DNA of 50,960 nt, taken from the NCBI GenBank assembly GCA_003508005.1, contig DNUE01000093.1, positions 1-50,960 of the forward strand, read 5' to 3'. The notes beneath the pieces were generated by a model that saw nothing but the letters and a program-made list of their open reading frames with translations, did no database searches and was not told the DNA's origin. Made by a program: the position numbers and the translations under genes. Shown piece by piece: positions 33,719 to 41,348 of the stretch (position 1 is its first letter; each line of letters opens with the position of its first letter). Source of the DNA: Desulfobulbaceae bacterium. GTDB taxonomy: Bacteria; Desulfobacterota; Desulfobulbia; Desulfobulbales; Desulfobulbaceae.

Positions 33719-34345
33719 GTGAGGCCATCCGCGGTCAGCGGCCGGGAAATCGAGAAGGCCGCGTCGCTCCTCCGGGCGGGCGGGATCGTTGCCTATCCCA
33801 CGGAAACCTATTACGGGCTCGGCGCCGATCCCTTCAATGCCCAGGCCCTGGCCCGGCTCTTTCAGGTCAAGAATCGGCCGGCGGTCAAGCCGGTCCTGGT
33901 CCTGGTGGCCGAGCCGGGGCAGATCGGCCTGCTGGCCCGGGAAATATCGGCAACCGCCCTGCGCCTGATGGACAGGTTCTGGCCCGGCCCGCTGACCCTG
34001 GTCCTGCCGGCCCTCCCTTCCCTTTCACCGCTTTTGACCGGCGGTACGGGCACGGTGGGGGTCAGGCTTTCCCCGCACCCGGTGGCCGCGGCGCTGCTGC
34101 GCGCCGTCGGCTCGCCCTTGACCGCCACCAGCGCCAACCGTTCCGGGCAGGACCCGGCACGCACGGCCGGGGAAGTGCGGGCCGCGTTCGGCAGCGAGGT
34201 GGATCTGGTCCTCGACGGCGGCAAGACGCCCGGAAAAAAGGGCTCGAGCCTGATCGGCGTCAGCGGCAGCCAGGTCACCTGCATCCGGGAGGGGTGCATC
34301 AGCTTTGCGGACGTGCTGCAGGCAACAGGAACATCAGCCGGCTGA
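33719..34345 (+). CDS. YrdC/Sua5-family threonylcarbamoyl-AMP synthase
   Basis: The 208-residue protein is the short (TsaC) form without a Sua5 domain. Motifs are VAYPTETYYGLGADPFN near 23, VKNRPAVKPVLVLV near 50, FWPGPLTLVLPA, VGVRLSPHPVA and PLTATSANRSG. It makes threonylcarbamoyl-AMP for the t6A modification of tRNA. GTG at 33719 directly follows the purD-purE stop, so translation depends on coupling. A second family member elsewhere is common in such genomes, so I leave the symbol blank. Confidence 0.9.
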   Translation: MRPSAVSGREIEKAASLLRAGGIVAYPTETYYGLGADPFNAQALARLFQVKNRPAVKPVLVLVAEPGQIGLLAREISATALRLMDRFWPGPLTLVLPALPSLSPLLTGGTGTVGVRLSPHPVAAALLRAVGSPLTATSANRSGQDPARTAGEVRAAFGSEVDLVLDGGKTPGKKGSSLIGVSGSQVTCIREGCISFADVLQATGTSAG

Positions 34346-34366
34346 CCGCCGGCCAGGACACGCGGC

Positions 34367-36382
34367 ATGGAAACCCCTTTTCAGCTTGTTTCGTCATATA
34401 TGCCCGCCGGCGACCAGCCCCGGGCCATCGACCTGCTGGTCAGCGGGCTGGAGCGGGGTGAGCGCGATCAGGTGCTCCTCGGGGTCACCGGTTCGGGCAA
34501 GACCTACACCATGGCCCAGGTGGTGGCGCGGGTGCAGCGGCCAGCCCTGGTCCTGGCCCCCAACAAGACCCTGGCCGCCCAGCTGTTTGCCGAGTTTCGC
34601 GAGCTGTTTCCGCACAACGCCGTGGAGTATTTTGTCAGCTACTACGACTACTACCAGCCCGAGGCCTACATCCCCCAGTCCGACACCTATATCGAAAAGG
34701 ACTCCTCCATCAACGATGCCATCGACAAGATGCGCCACTCGGCCACCATCTCCCTCCTGACCCGCCGGGACGTGCTCATCGTCGCCTCGGTCTCCTGCAT
34801 CTACGGCCTGGGCTCGCCGGACGAATACAAGAACATGCACCTCTTCCTTAAAAAGGGCGAGGAGTATCCCATGGAGCAGGTACAGCGCCGCCTGGTCTTC
34901 ATGCTCTACGAACGAAACGAGGTCTCCTTTCACCGCGGCACCTTCCGGGTCCGGGGGGATGTCATCGAGATATATCCGGTGCACCAGGATGACCATGCGG
35001 TGCGGGTGGAATTCTTCGGTGACACGGTGGAGGCGATTTCCATCATCGACCCTCTGCGCGGGGTAGTGGTGGCCGATCAGCAGGAGCTGGCGGTTTTTCC
35101 GGCCAGCCATTTCGTCACCAGCCGGGACCGGCTGCAGGCGGCCCTGCGGCTGATCAGGGAGGAGCTGAAGGAGCGGCTCGAAGAGCTGCACCGCCAGAAC
35201 CGCCTGGTGGAGTGCCAGCGCCTTGAGCAGCGGACCATGTTTGACCTGGAGATGATTGAGGAGCTGGGCTACTGCAACGGCATCGAGAATTACTCGCGGC
35301 ATCTCACCGGCAAGCCAGCGGGAGCGCCGCCGCCCAACCTCCTCGACTATTTTCCCGAGGACTACCTCCTGTTCATCGACGAGTCCCATATCGCGGTGCC
35401 CCAGATCCGGGGCATGTACAACGGCGACCGCTCGCGCAAGAAGACCCTGGTGGAGTACGGCTTCCGCCTGCCATCTGCCCTGGACAACCGGCCCCTGCGC
35501 TTTGACGAGTTCGAGGCCCGGGTGAAGCAGGTCATTTATGTCTCGGCCACGCCCGGCGACTATGAGATGGAACGGGCGCAGGGCCGGATCGTCGAGCAGC
35601 TGATCCGGCCCACCGGCCTCCTTGACCCGGTGATCGAGGTCCGGCCGGCCACCAATCAGGTCGATGACCTGCTGGAGGAGATCCGAACGCGCACCGAGCG
35701 GGGCGAGGCAGTACTGGTGACCACCCTCACCAAGAAGATGGCCGAAGACCTGACCGAGTATTACCAGAATGTCGGGGTCAGGGTCCGCTACCTGCACTCG
35801 GACATCGACACCCTGGAACGGGTGGAACTGATCCGGGGCCTGCGCAAAGGCGAATTCAACGTGCTGGTGGGCATCAACCTCCTGCGCGAGGGCCTTGATA
35901 TCCCTGAGGTTTCGCTGGTGGCGGTGCTGGACGCGGACAAGGAGGGGTTCCTCCGCTCCGAGCGCTCCCTGGTCCAGACCTGCGGCCGGGCGGCGAGGAA
36001 CGTCGGCGGCACGGTCATCCTCTACGCCGACAGCGTGACCGGTTCGATGCGCTTCACCATGGACGAGACCGCCCGTCGCCGGGAGATCCAGGACCAGTTC
36101 AACCGGGAGCACGATATCACCCCGCGGACGATCACCTCGGCCATCAAGGATTCCCTCACCGAGCACCTCAAGGCCACCGGCTGGTTCCCGGAGGAGGCCG
36201 GGGAGAAGGCACCCGCCTCAGCCGAGAAGGAACCGGCCTATCACACGGTTGACGACCTGCGCGCGGAACTGCGGGAGCTGGAACGCGAGATGTACCGGGC
36301 CGCCGAGGCCCTGGAGTTCGAGGAGGCGGCCAAATTCCGGGACCGGATCAAGGAATTAACCGAGCTGCTGCTGGCATGCTGA
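34367..36382 (+). CDS. uvrB: Excinuclease ABC subunit B
   Basis: The 671-residue protein is the damage-verifying helicase of nucleotide excision repair. Seen are Walker A GVTGSGKTYT near 39, the damage-clamping hairpin VSYYDYYQPEAYIP near 91, VASVSCIYGLG, FIDESH, the helicase motifs INLLREGLDIPEV and QTCGRAARN, and the C-terminal UVR motif (EREMYRAAEALEFEEAAKFR). It is full length. It starts 21 bp after the YrdC-type gene and is followed 3 bp later by the DUF374 gene. The EndoQ-UvrD fusion upstream in the window is a second repair protein. Confidence 0.98.
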   Translation: METPFQLVSSYMPAGDQPRAIDLLVSGLERGERDQVLLGVTGSGKTYTMAQVVARVQRPALVLAPNKTLAAQLFAEFRELFPHNAVEYFVSYYDYYQPEAYIPQSDTYIEKDSSINDAIDKMRHSATISLLTRRDVLIVASVSCIYGLGSPDEYKNMHLFLKKGEEYPMEQVQRRLVFMLYERNEVSFHRGTFRVRGDVIEIYPVHQDDHAVRVEFFGDTVEAISIIDPLRGVVVADQQELAVFPASHFVTSRDRLQAALRLIREELKERLEELHRQNRLVECQRLEQRTMFDLEMIEELGYCNGIENYSRHLTGKPAGAPPPNLLDYFPEDYLLFIDESHIAVPQIRGMYNGDRSRKKTLVEYGFRLPSALDNRPLRFDEFEARVKQVIYVSATPGDYEMERAQGRIVEQLIRPTGLLDPVIEVRPATNQVDDLLEEIRTRTERGEAVLVTTLTKKMAEDLTEYYQNVGVRVRYLHSDIDTLERVELIRGLRKGEFNVLVGINLLREGLDIPEVSLVAVLDADKEGFLRSERSLVQTCGRAARNVGGTVILYADSVTGSMRFTMDETARRREIQDQFNREHDITPRTITSAIKDSLTEHLKATGWFPEEAGEKAPASAEKEPAYHTVDDLRAELRELEREMYRAAEALEFEEAAKFRDRIKELTELLLAC

Positions 36383-36385
36383 CTG

Positions 36386-37087
36386 ATGGCTGAAATGGAC
36401 CTCCTGCACCGCATCTCCCTGGCCATTGTCCCGCCACTGTACATGGCGCTTTCCCGGCTGTGGTTCTCCACCTGCCGCCTGGGTGTCCGCGATGCGCACT
36501 ATCTGGACGAGGCGATGGCCCATGGCGCGATGATCGTCTCGTTCTGGCACTACTCTATTTTCTACATGTTCCACCACATGCGGCAGTTCCCTGGCGTGAT
36601 CCTGGTCAGCGCCAGCCGGGACGGCGAGTATATCGCGAGGGTCGCGCATCTTTTCAATTTTGCCACGGTCCGGGGGTCCTCCCACCGGCAGGGGGTGCAG
36701 GCCCTGAAAGGGTTGCTTAGGGCGATGAAGGAGGGGCGGCATGTCGGTCTGGTGGCCGACGGCTCCCAGGGACCGGCCCGCAGGGTGCAGCCCGGTCCGG
36801 TTTTCCTGGCCTCGAAGACAGGGGCACTCCTCATCCCGATGGTCTGGGCGGCGGACAGGTGCAAAATATTCGGCAGCTGGGACCGGACAGTCCTGCCCCT
36901 GCCGTTTTGCCGGATCATCATGCGCTACGGCCGGCCCATGCATGTCCCGAACAATCTGGATGACGAGGGGATCGAGCAGTACCGGCTGCTTCTGGAGGAG
37001 AAGATGAACGAGATGTACGAACAGGTCTGGCAGGAATTCGGCAGGGCCCGGCATGACAATGGCCCAGGAGCAGCGGCAGCGATATGA
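36386..37087 (+). CDS. DUF374/LPLAT-family acyltransferase-like protein
   Basis: The 233-residue protein has the features of the DUF374 branch of lysophospholipid acyltransferases: IVSFWHYSIFYM with the catalytic-type His near 54, VSASRDGEYIARV, the RGSSHRQGVQALKGLLRAMKEG stretch, and DGSQGPARRVQPGPVFLASKTGA. Such proteins acylate lipid A or other lipids at the inner membrane. A hydrophobic N-terminal segment anchors it. Its stop overlaps the amidotransferase start (ATGA). The acceptor is unknown. An in-frame ATG at 36395 is an alternative start. Confidence 0.85.
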   Translation: MAEMDLLHRISLAIVPPLYMALSRLWFSTCRLGVRDAHYLDEAMAHGAMIVSFWHYSIFYMFHHMRQFPGVILVSASRDGEYIARVAHLFNFATVRGSSHRQGVQALKGLLRAMKEGRHVGLVADGSQGPARRVQPGPVFLASKTGALLIPMVWAADRCKIFGSWDRTVLPLPFCRIIMRYGRPMHVPNNLDDEGIEQYRLLLEEKMNEMYEQVWQEFGRARHDNGPGAAAAI

Positions 37088-38499
37088 GCGGGAATTGCAG
37101 GGGGATCGTGGTGGCCGGGCTGAGCGGCGGTTCCGGCAAATCGGTGGCCGCGGTGGGCCTGACCGCCTATCTGCGCGGGGCAGGTCTGCGGGTGGTCCCT
37201 TTCAAGAAGGGGCCGGACTATATCGATGCCGGCTGGCTCGGCCGGGCGGCGCAGCATCCGTGCTACAACCTTGATCCCTTTCTGATGACCCCGGAGGCGA
37301 TTTGTTCCTCCTTTGGCCGGCATGCGGCGGGGGCGGATGTCGCCCTGGTGGAGGGCAACCGGGGCCTCTATGACGGGGTGGACGCGGGCGGCGCCTTTTC
37401 CACGGCGGAACTGGCGGTGCAGCTGGGCCTGCCGGTGCTGCTGGTGGTCAACTGCAGCAAGGCCACCAGGACGGTGGCCGCCATGGTCCTTGGCTGCAGG
37501 GAATTCGATCACCGGCTGCGCATTGCCGGGGTCATTCTCAACCATATTGCCACCGCCCGCCAGGAGCGGGTGATCCGGGAGGCGGTGGAGAGGTATACCT
37601 CCATCCCGGTGGCGGGCGTCCTGCCCAGGCAGGGCAGGGACATCTTTCCCATGCGCCACCTGGGCATCACCCCGCACCAGGAGGCGGAGTCGGTCCAACT
37701 CGCCATCGAGCGCCTGGCCGGGATCGTGGCGGAGCATTTTGACACGGTCATGATCCGCGGCCTGCTGGCCCCTGTCGAGGTGCCTGCGTTCCCGGGCGCT
37801 TCCGGCGGGCATGCGCAGCGGGTCGCCATCGGGGTGCTGCGGGACCGAGCCTTTCAGTTTTACTATGAGGAAAACCTGGAGGCCCTGCGCGCGGCGGGCG
37901 CCGACCTGGTGATGATCGACGCCCTCAGCGCCAGCGCCCTCCCGGAGGGGCTTGACGGGCTGTACATCGGCGGCGGCTTTCCCGAGACCAGCGCCCGGGA
38001 ACTGGCCGCCAACAGCGGTTTCCGGGCTTCGGTGTGTTCTGCGGCGGAGCAGGGCCTGCCTATCTACGCAGAATGCGGCGGCCTTATTTTCCTGGGCCGC
38101 TCCATCGTCCTTGAAGGCGCGGAATATCCGCTGGCCGGAGTCTTTCCGGTCACCTTCGGCATGGGGAAGAAGCCGCAGGCCCACGGCTATTCGATTTTCA
38201 CCGCGGACCGGGACAATCCCTATTATTCCCCCGGCACCACCATCAAGGGCCACGAGTTTCGCTACTCAACCGTGTTGCAGTGGGACGGCAAGGCAGAAGA
38301 CCTTGCCCTGAGGATGGAACGGGGCACCGGCTTCATGGGGGGCAGGGACGGCCTGGTCAGGAACAACGTCCTGGCCCTCTACACCCATGTCCTGGCACCC
38401 GGCTCGCCGGAGTGGACGGAAGGCATCGCGGCCGCGGCTCGAAGGTACCGGGCCGGGAAGGGGAATCCTGTCTCCGGCTTCAGACCGTCCGGTTCCTGA
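37084..38499 (+). CDS. CobB/CbiA-family a,c-diamide synthase (cobyrinate or siroheme amidation)
   Basis: The 471-residue protein amidates acetate side chains of a tetrapyrrole with ATP and glutamine. The N-terminal ATPase has AGLSGGSGKSVAAVG (11-25), PFKKGPDYID and VEGNRGLYDG; the C-terminal class I glutaminase-like domain has GLYIGGGFPE, the nucleophile in YAECGGLIFLG near 346, and GHEFRYS. Relatives include cobyrinate a,c-diamide synthase and DsrN, which makes siroheme amide for dissimilatory sulfite reductase. No cobalamin or dsr genes are nearby, so the two cannot be told apart. It overlaps the DUF374 gene by 4 bases. Confidence 0.9.
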   Translation: MSGNCRGIVVAGLSGGSGKSVAAVGLTAYLRGAGLRVVPFKKGPDYIDAGWLGRAAQHPCYNLDPFLMTPEAICSSFGRHAAGADVALVEGNRGLYDGVDAGGAFSTAELAVQLGLPVLLVVNCSKATRTVAAMVLGCREFDHRLRIAGVILNHIATARQERVIREAVERYTSIPVAGVLPRQGRDIFPMRHLGITPHQEAESVQLAIERLAGIVAEHFDTVMIRGLLAPVEVPAFPGASGGHAQRVAIGVLRDRAFQFYYEENLEALRAAGADLVMIDALSASALPEGLDGLYIGGGFPETSARELAANSGFRASVCSAAEQGLPIYAECGGLIFLGRSIVLEGAEYPLAGVFPVTFGMGKKPQAHGYSIFTADRDNPYYSPGTTIKGHEFRYSTVLQWDGKAEDLALRMERGTGFMGGRDGLVRNNVLALYTHVLAPGSPEWTEGIAAAARRYRAGKGNPVSGFRPSGS

Positions 38500-38515
38500 C
38501 AAGGAGGGAAAAATT

Positions 38516-38986
38516 ATGGTTGACGTCCGCCCGGCACGAGCCGCTGATCTTGATGCGCTGGTCGAGCTGCTGCGAGCGCTCTTCGCCATCGAGGAGGATT
38601 TTTCCTTTGACGGGGCCAGGCAGCGCCGGGGGCTGCGCATGCTGCTGGACAGCGACCGCGCCTGCCTGCTGGTTGCCGAAGGGGAGGCAGCGGTGGTCGG
38701 GATGTGCTCGGGCCAACTCCTGGTTTCCACCGCCGAGGGCGGCCTGTCGCTCCTGGTGGAGGACGTGGTGGTCGCGGAGCAGTGGCGCGGCCTGGGCGTG
38801 GGCCGGCTGCTGATGGAGGCAATCAGCAGCTGGGCGGTGCAGCGCGAGGCCACCCGCCTGCAGCTTCTGGCCGATCGCAACAACATGCCGGCCCTCGACT
38901 TTTACCACCACCTGGGCTGGCAGAGCACCCAGCTCGTCTGCCTGCGCGCCTCTGTTCCTTCGGGTCCGGCCGCAAGGGAGAAATGA
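38516..38986 (+). CDS. GNAT-family N-acetyltransferase
   Basis: The 156-residue protein has the acetyl-CoA-binding motif VVAEQWRGLGVGRLLMEAI (Q-x-x-G-x-G/A) near 88-106 and DRNNMPALDFYHHLGWQ at the C-terminus. The start at 38516 has AAGGAGGG upstream; longer in-frame starts overlap the previous gene. It follows the amidotransferase by 16 bp. The substrate is unknown. Confidence 0.9.
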   Translation: MVDVRPARAADLDALVELLRALFAIEEDFSFDGARQRRGLRMLLDSDRACLLVAEGEAAVVGMCSGQLLVSTAEGGLSLLVEDVVVAEQWRGLGVGRLLMEAISSWAVQREATRLQLLADRNNMPALDFYHHLGWQSTQLVCLRASVPSGPAAREK

Positions 38987-39021
38987 CCCGCCTCGTCGGA
39001 GAACCGAAAGGAGAAATGCAT

Positions 39022-40740
39022 ATGAAGTTCATGCCGTCGCAGTTATCCTTCTTTCTGGTCAACAAAAAGGCTGTGCGCAACCTGAGGCTTCTCTCCAGAT
39101 TTTTCCTGATCCTCGGGGTTTTCATCATCGCCTACAGCATCCTCTTCCACGTTCTGATGCTGTACGAGGGCAATGACTATTCCTGGCTTACCGGGGTGTA
39201 CTGGACGCTCACCGTCATGTCCACCCTGGGGTTCGGCGACATCACCTTCGCAAGCGACCTCGGGAGGTTTTTTTCCATCGTTGTCCTGCTGACGGGCATA
39301 GTTTACCTGCTCGTCATGATGCCGTTCACCTTTATCCGGTTTTTTTATGCCCCCTGGCTCGAGGCGCAGGCGAAAGCACGGACCCCGCGCGAATTGCCGG
39401 ATGACAAAGCAAATCATGTAATCCTGACCAATCTGGATTCGATGACCGAAAATCTCATCGATAAACTCGCCAGGTACGGCTATGCGTATGTCATCCTGGT
39501 GGATGACCCGCAGAAGGCGCTCAAGCTCCATGATCTCGGCTACAAGGCGGTGGTCGGCGACTACGGGGATCCCGAAACATACGAACGCCTCCGGGTCCGC
39601 AAGGCGGCCCTGGTGGTGGCCACCAGCGACGACCTGATCAATACCAGCGTCACCTTCACCATCCGGGGCATGTGCGGGACAGTGCCCATAGCCGCCAATG
39701 CCGACGAGGAGCATTCCGTCGACATCCTGCAGCTTGCCGGCTGCACCCATGTCCTCCAGTTCATGAAGATGCTCGGCATGGGGTTGGGCAGGAGGACGCT
39801 GGGGGTGTGCATGGGCGCCAGCACCATCTGGCGGCATGGAGAGCTTCTGATCGCCGAGGCTCCGGCCATGCGCACTGCCCTGGAAGGAAAGACCATTGCC
39901 GAGACGCGCCTGCGGGAAAAAACCGGCGTCACCGTCGTCGGGCTGTGGGAGCGGGGAAAGTTCATGGCGGCGCACCCGAAGGCCCTGATTTCGGCATCAA
40001 CGCTGCTAGTCCTCGCGGGATCGGAAGAGCAGCTGAAGAACTTTGACGCCCATTTTTCGATTTACTGCGAAAATTCGATCTATGTCGAGCAGCTCTCCGC
40101 CCGGACCCATGTCCTGATTCTGGGAGGGGGCCGGGTCGGCAATGCCGCCGCCGAAGCGCTGGAGGAGAACCGGATTCCCTACAAGATCGTGGAGAAAAGC
40201 CCGGCGATGATCAGGGACGCGGAACACTTTATCCAGGGCAATGCCGCGGATATCGCCGTGCTTCACAAGGCCGGCATCATGGAGGCGCGTTCGGTTCTCA
40301 TCACCACCCACAATGACGACATGAACGTCTATCTGACCATCTACTGCCGCAGCCTGCGGCCGGATATTCAGATCATCAGCCGGGCCAACAACGAGCGAAC
40401 GGTCTCCAAGCTGCACCGGGCCGGGGCCGACCAGGTCATGTCCTACGCGTCGATGTCCGCGAACAGGATCCTGAACCTGCTGATGCCGGACCAGATCCTC
40501 ATGGACGTGGAAGGCCTGAGCATCTTCCGCGCCGCCCCCGGACCGATGCTGGCCGAAAAATCTCTTGGCGAGAGCCACTTGCGGGAAACCACGGGGTGCA
40601 GCGTGGTCGCTCTGACCAGGTCGAATGAGCTGATCCTCAATCCCGACCCCCGGATGCCCCTTGCGGAAGAGGATGAACTCATCCTCATCGGCACCGTGGA
40701 CGCGGAAAAAAAGTTCATGGAGCACTTTGGCAGAGAATGA
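39022..40740 (+). CDS. Potassium channel with two RCK (TrkA N/C) modules
   Basis: The 572-residue protein has two transmembrane helices (about 25-48 and 83-108) around a pore loop with the selectivity filter TVMSTLGFGDITF (TLGFGD in place of TVGYGD). It then has two RCK units in tandem: NHVILTNLDSMTENLIDKLARYG near 133 and THVLILGGGRVGNAAAEALEE near 362, each followed by a TrkA-C-like domain. Only the second has a clean GxGxxG. Ligands such as nucleotides or Ca2+ would open the channel. The ATG at 39022 is 8 bases after AAGGAG. Confidence 0.92.
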   Translation: MKFMPSQLSFFLVNKKAVRNLRLLSRFFLILGVFIIAYSILFHVLMLYEGNDYSWLTGVYWTLTVMSTLGFGDITFASDLGRFFSIVVLLTGIVYLLVMMPFTFIRFFYAPWLEAQAKARTPRELPDDKANHVILTNLDSMTENLIDKLARYGYAYVILVDDPQKALKLHDLGYKAVVGDYGDPETYERLRVRKAALVVATSDDLINTSVTFTIRGMCGTVPIAANADEEHSVDILQLAGCTHVLQFMKMLGMGLGRRTLGVCMGASTIWRHGELLIAEAPAMRTALEGKTIAETRLREKTGVTVVGLWERGKFMAAHPKALISASTLLVLAGSEEQLKNFDAHFSIYCENSIYVEQLSARTHVLILGGGRVGNAAAEALEENRIPYKIVEKSPAMIRDAEHFIQGNAADIAVLHKAGIMEARSVLITTHNDDMNVYLTIYCRSLRPDIQIISRANNERTVSKLHRAGADQVMSYASMSANRILNLLMPDQILMDVEGLSIFRAAPGPMLAEKSLGESHLRETTGCSVVALTRSNELILNPDPRMPLAEEDELILIGTVDAEKKFMEHFGRE

Positions 40741-40754
40741 GGGGCTTCGCCCCT
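40740..40754. terminator. Bidirectional hairpin between convergent genes
   Basis: AGGGGC-TTC-GCCCCT is a perfect 6-bp GC-rich hairpin with a 3-base loop, in the 17-bp gap between the potassium channel and the nitroreductase gene. Only a short TTT follows, so termination may be weak. Confidence 0.55.
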
Positions 40755-40757
40755 TTC

Positions 40758-41348
40758 CTACCTCCCCACCGGCAGGATATAAAGTGGCGCCTCGTCTGGG
40801 GCGAGGTTGAGGACCTCCCTGACTCCATCGTCGTCAAAGGCGCCGACCATGACCGTGCCGAGGCCGAGGGCTGCGGCCTGCAGGCACACATTCTGGGCGG
40901 CGTGGCCTGCCTCCATGTGCACATAGCGGATGCCGCGCTGGCCGTATTTCCCGGTTGTCCTACCGTAGATGGCCGTGAGGAGGATGACCGCCGCGGCGTT
41001 CTGGACAAGCGACTGCATCCGTCCCCTCTCGGCGAGGGCAGCGCGCACGTCTCCCCGCGCGGTCATGAGGAGTGCATGGGTATTCGGCGCGTAGCGATAA
41101 ACCCCGGTCTCCAGGTCCTGGACATTCCCGGCAATGACCAGGAGCTCCAGTGGGTAGAGGGCACCGGCCGACGGGCAGGTGCGCTGCTCCATGTCAGAGG
41201 TTATCCCCTGGGCGGCCCAGGCCAGTTGCGATATTTCCTGCAGGCCCAGTGGCAGGGCGGAAAAATCCCGGCGGCACCGCCTGATATACAGGCTCTGCTC
41301 AAGGGAGACGGGGCCGGCAAGGGCCGGAGCGGGAAGGGCGATTTTCAT
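40758..41348 (-). CDS. SagB/ThcOx-type nitroreductase-family oxidoreductase
   Basis: The 196-residue protein is an FMN-dependent nitroreductase-fold enzyme. It shows SLYIRRCRRDFSALPLGLQEISQLAWAAQGI near 17-47, CPSAGALYPLELLVI near 57, and GHAAQNVCLQAAALGLGTVMVGAF near 147, all typical of SagB-type oxidoreductases. The start at 41348 overlaps the stop of the molybdopterin oxidoreductase by ATGA; an upstream start at 41378 is less likely. It is the last gene of a four-gene operon. Such enzymes often act as dehydrogenases in peptide or cofactor modification, but its substrate is not known. Confidence 0.88.
   Translation of the reverse strand: MKIALPAPALAGPVSLEQSLYIRRCRRDFSALPLGLQEISQLAWAAQGITSDMEQRTCPSAGALYPLELLVIAGNVQDLETGVYRYAPNTHALLMTARGDVRAALAERGRMQSLVQNAAAVILLTAIYGRTTGKYGQRGIRYVHMEAGHAAQNVCLQAAALGLGTVMVGAFDDDGVREVLNLAPDEAPLYILPVGR

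Noticed and set aside
34394..36166. 590-codon minus-strand ORF
   Set aside because: Antisense shadow of uvrB; low-complexity composition with no family resemblance.
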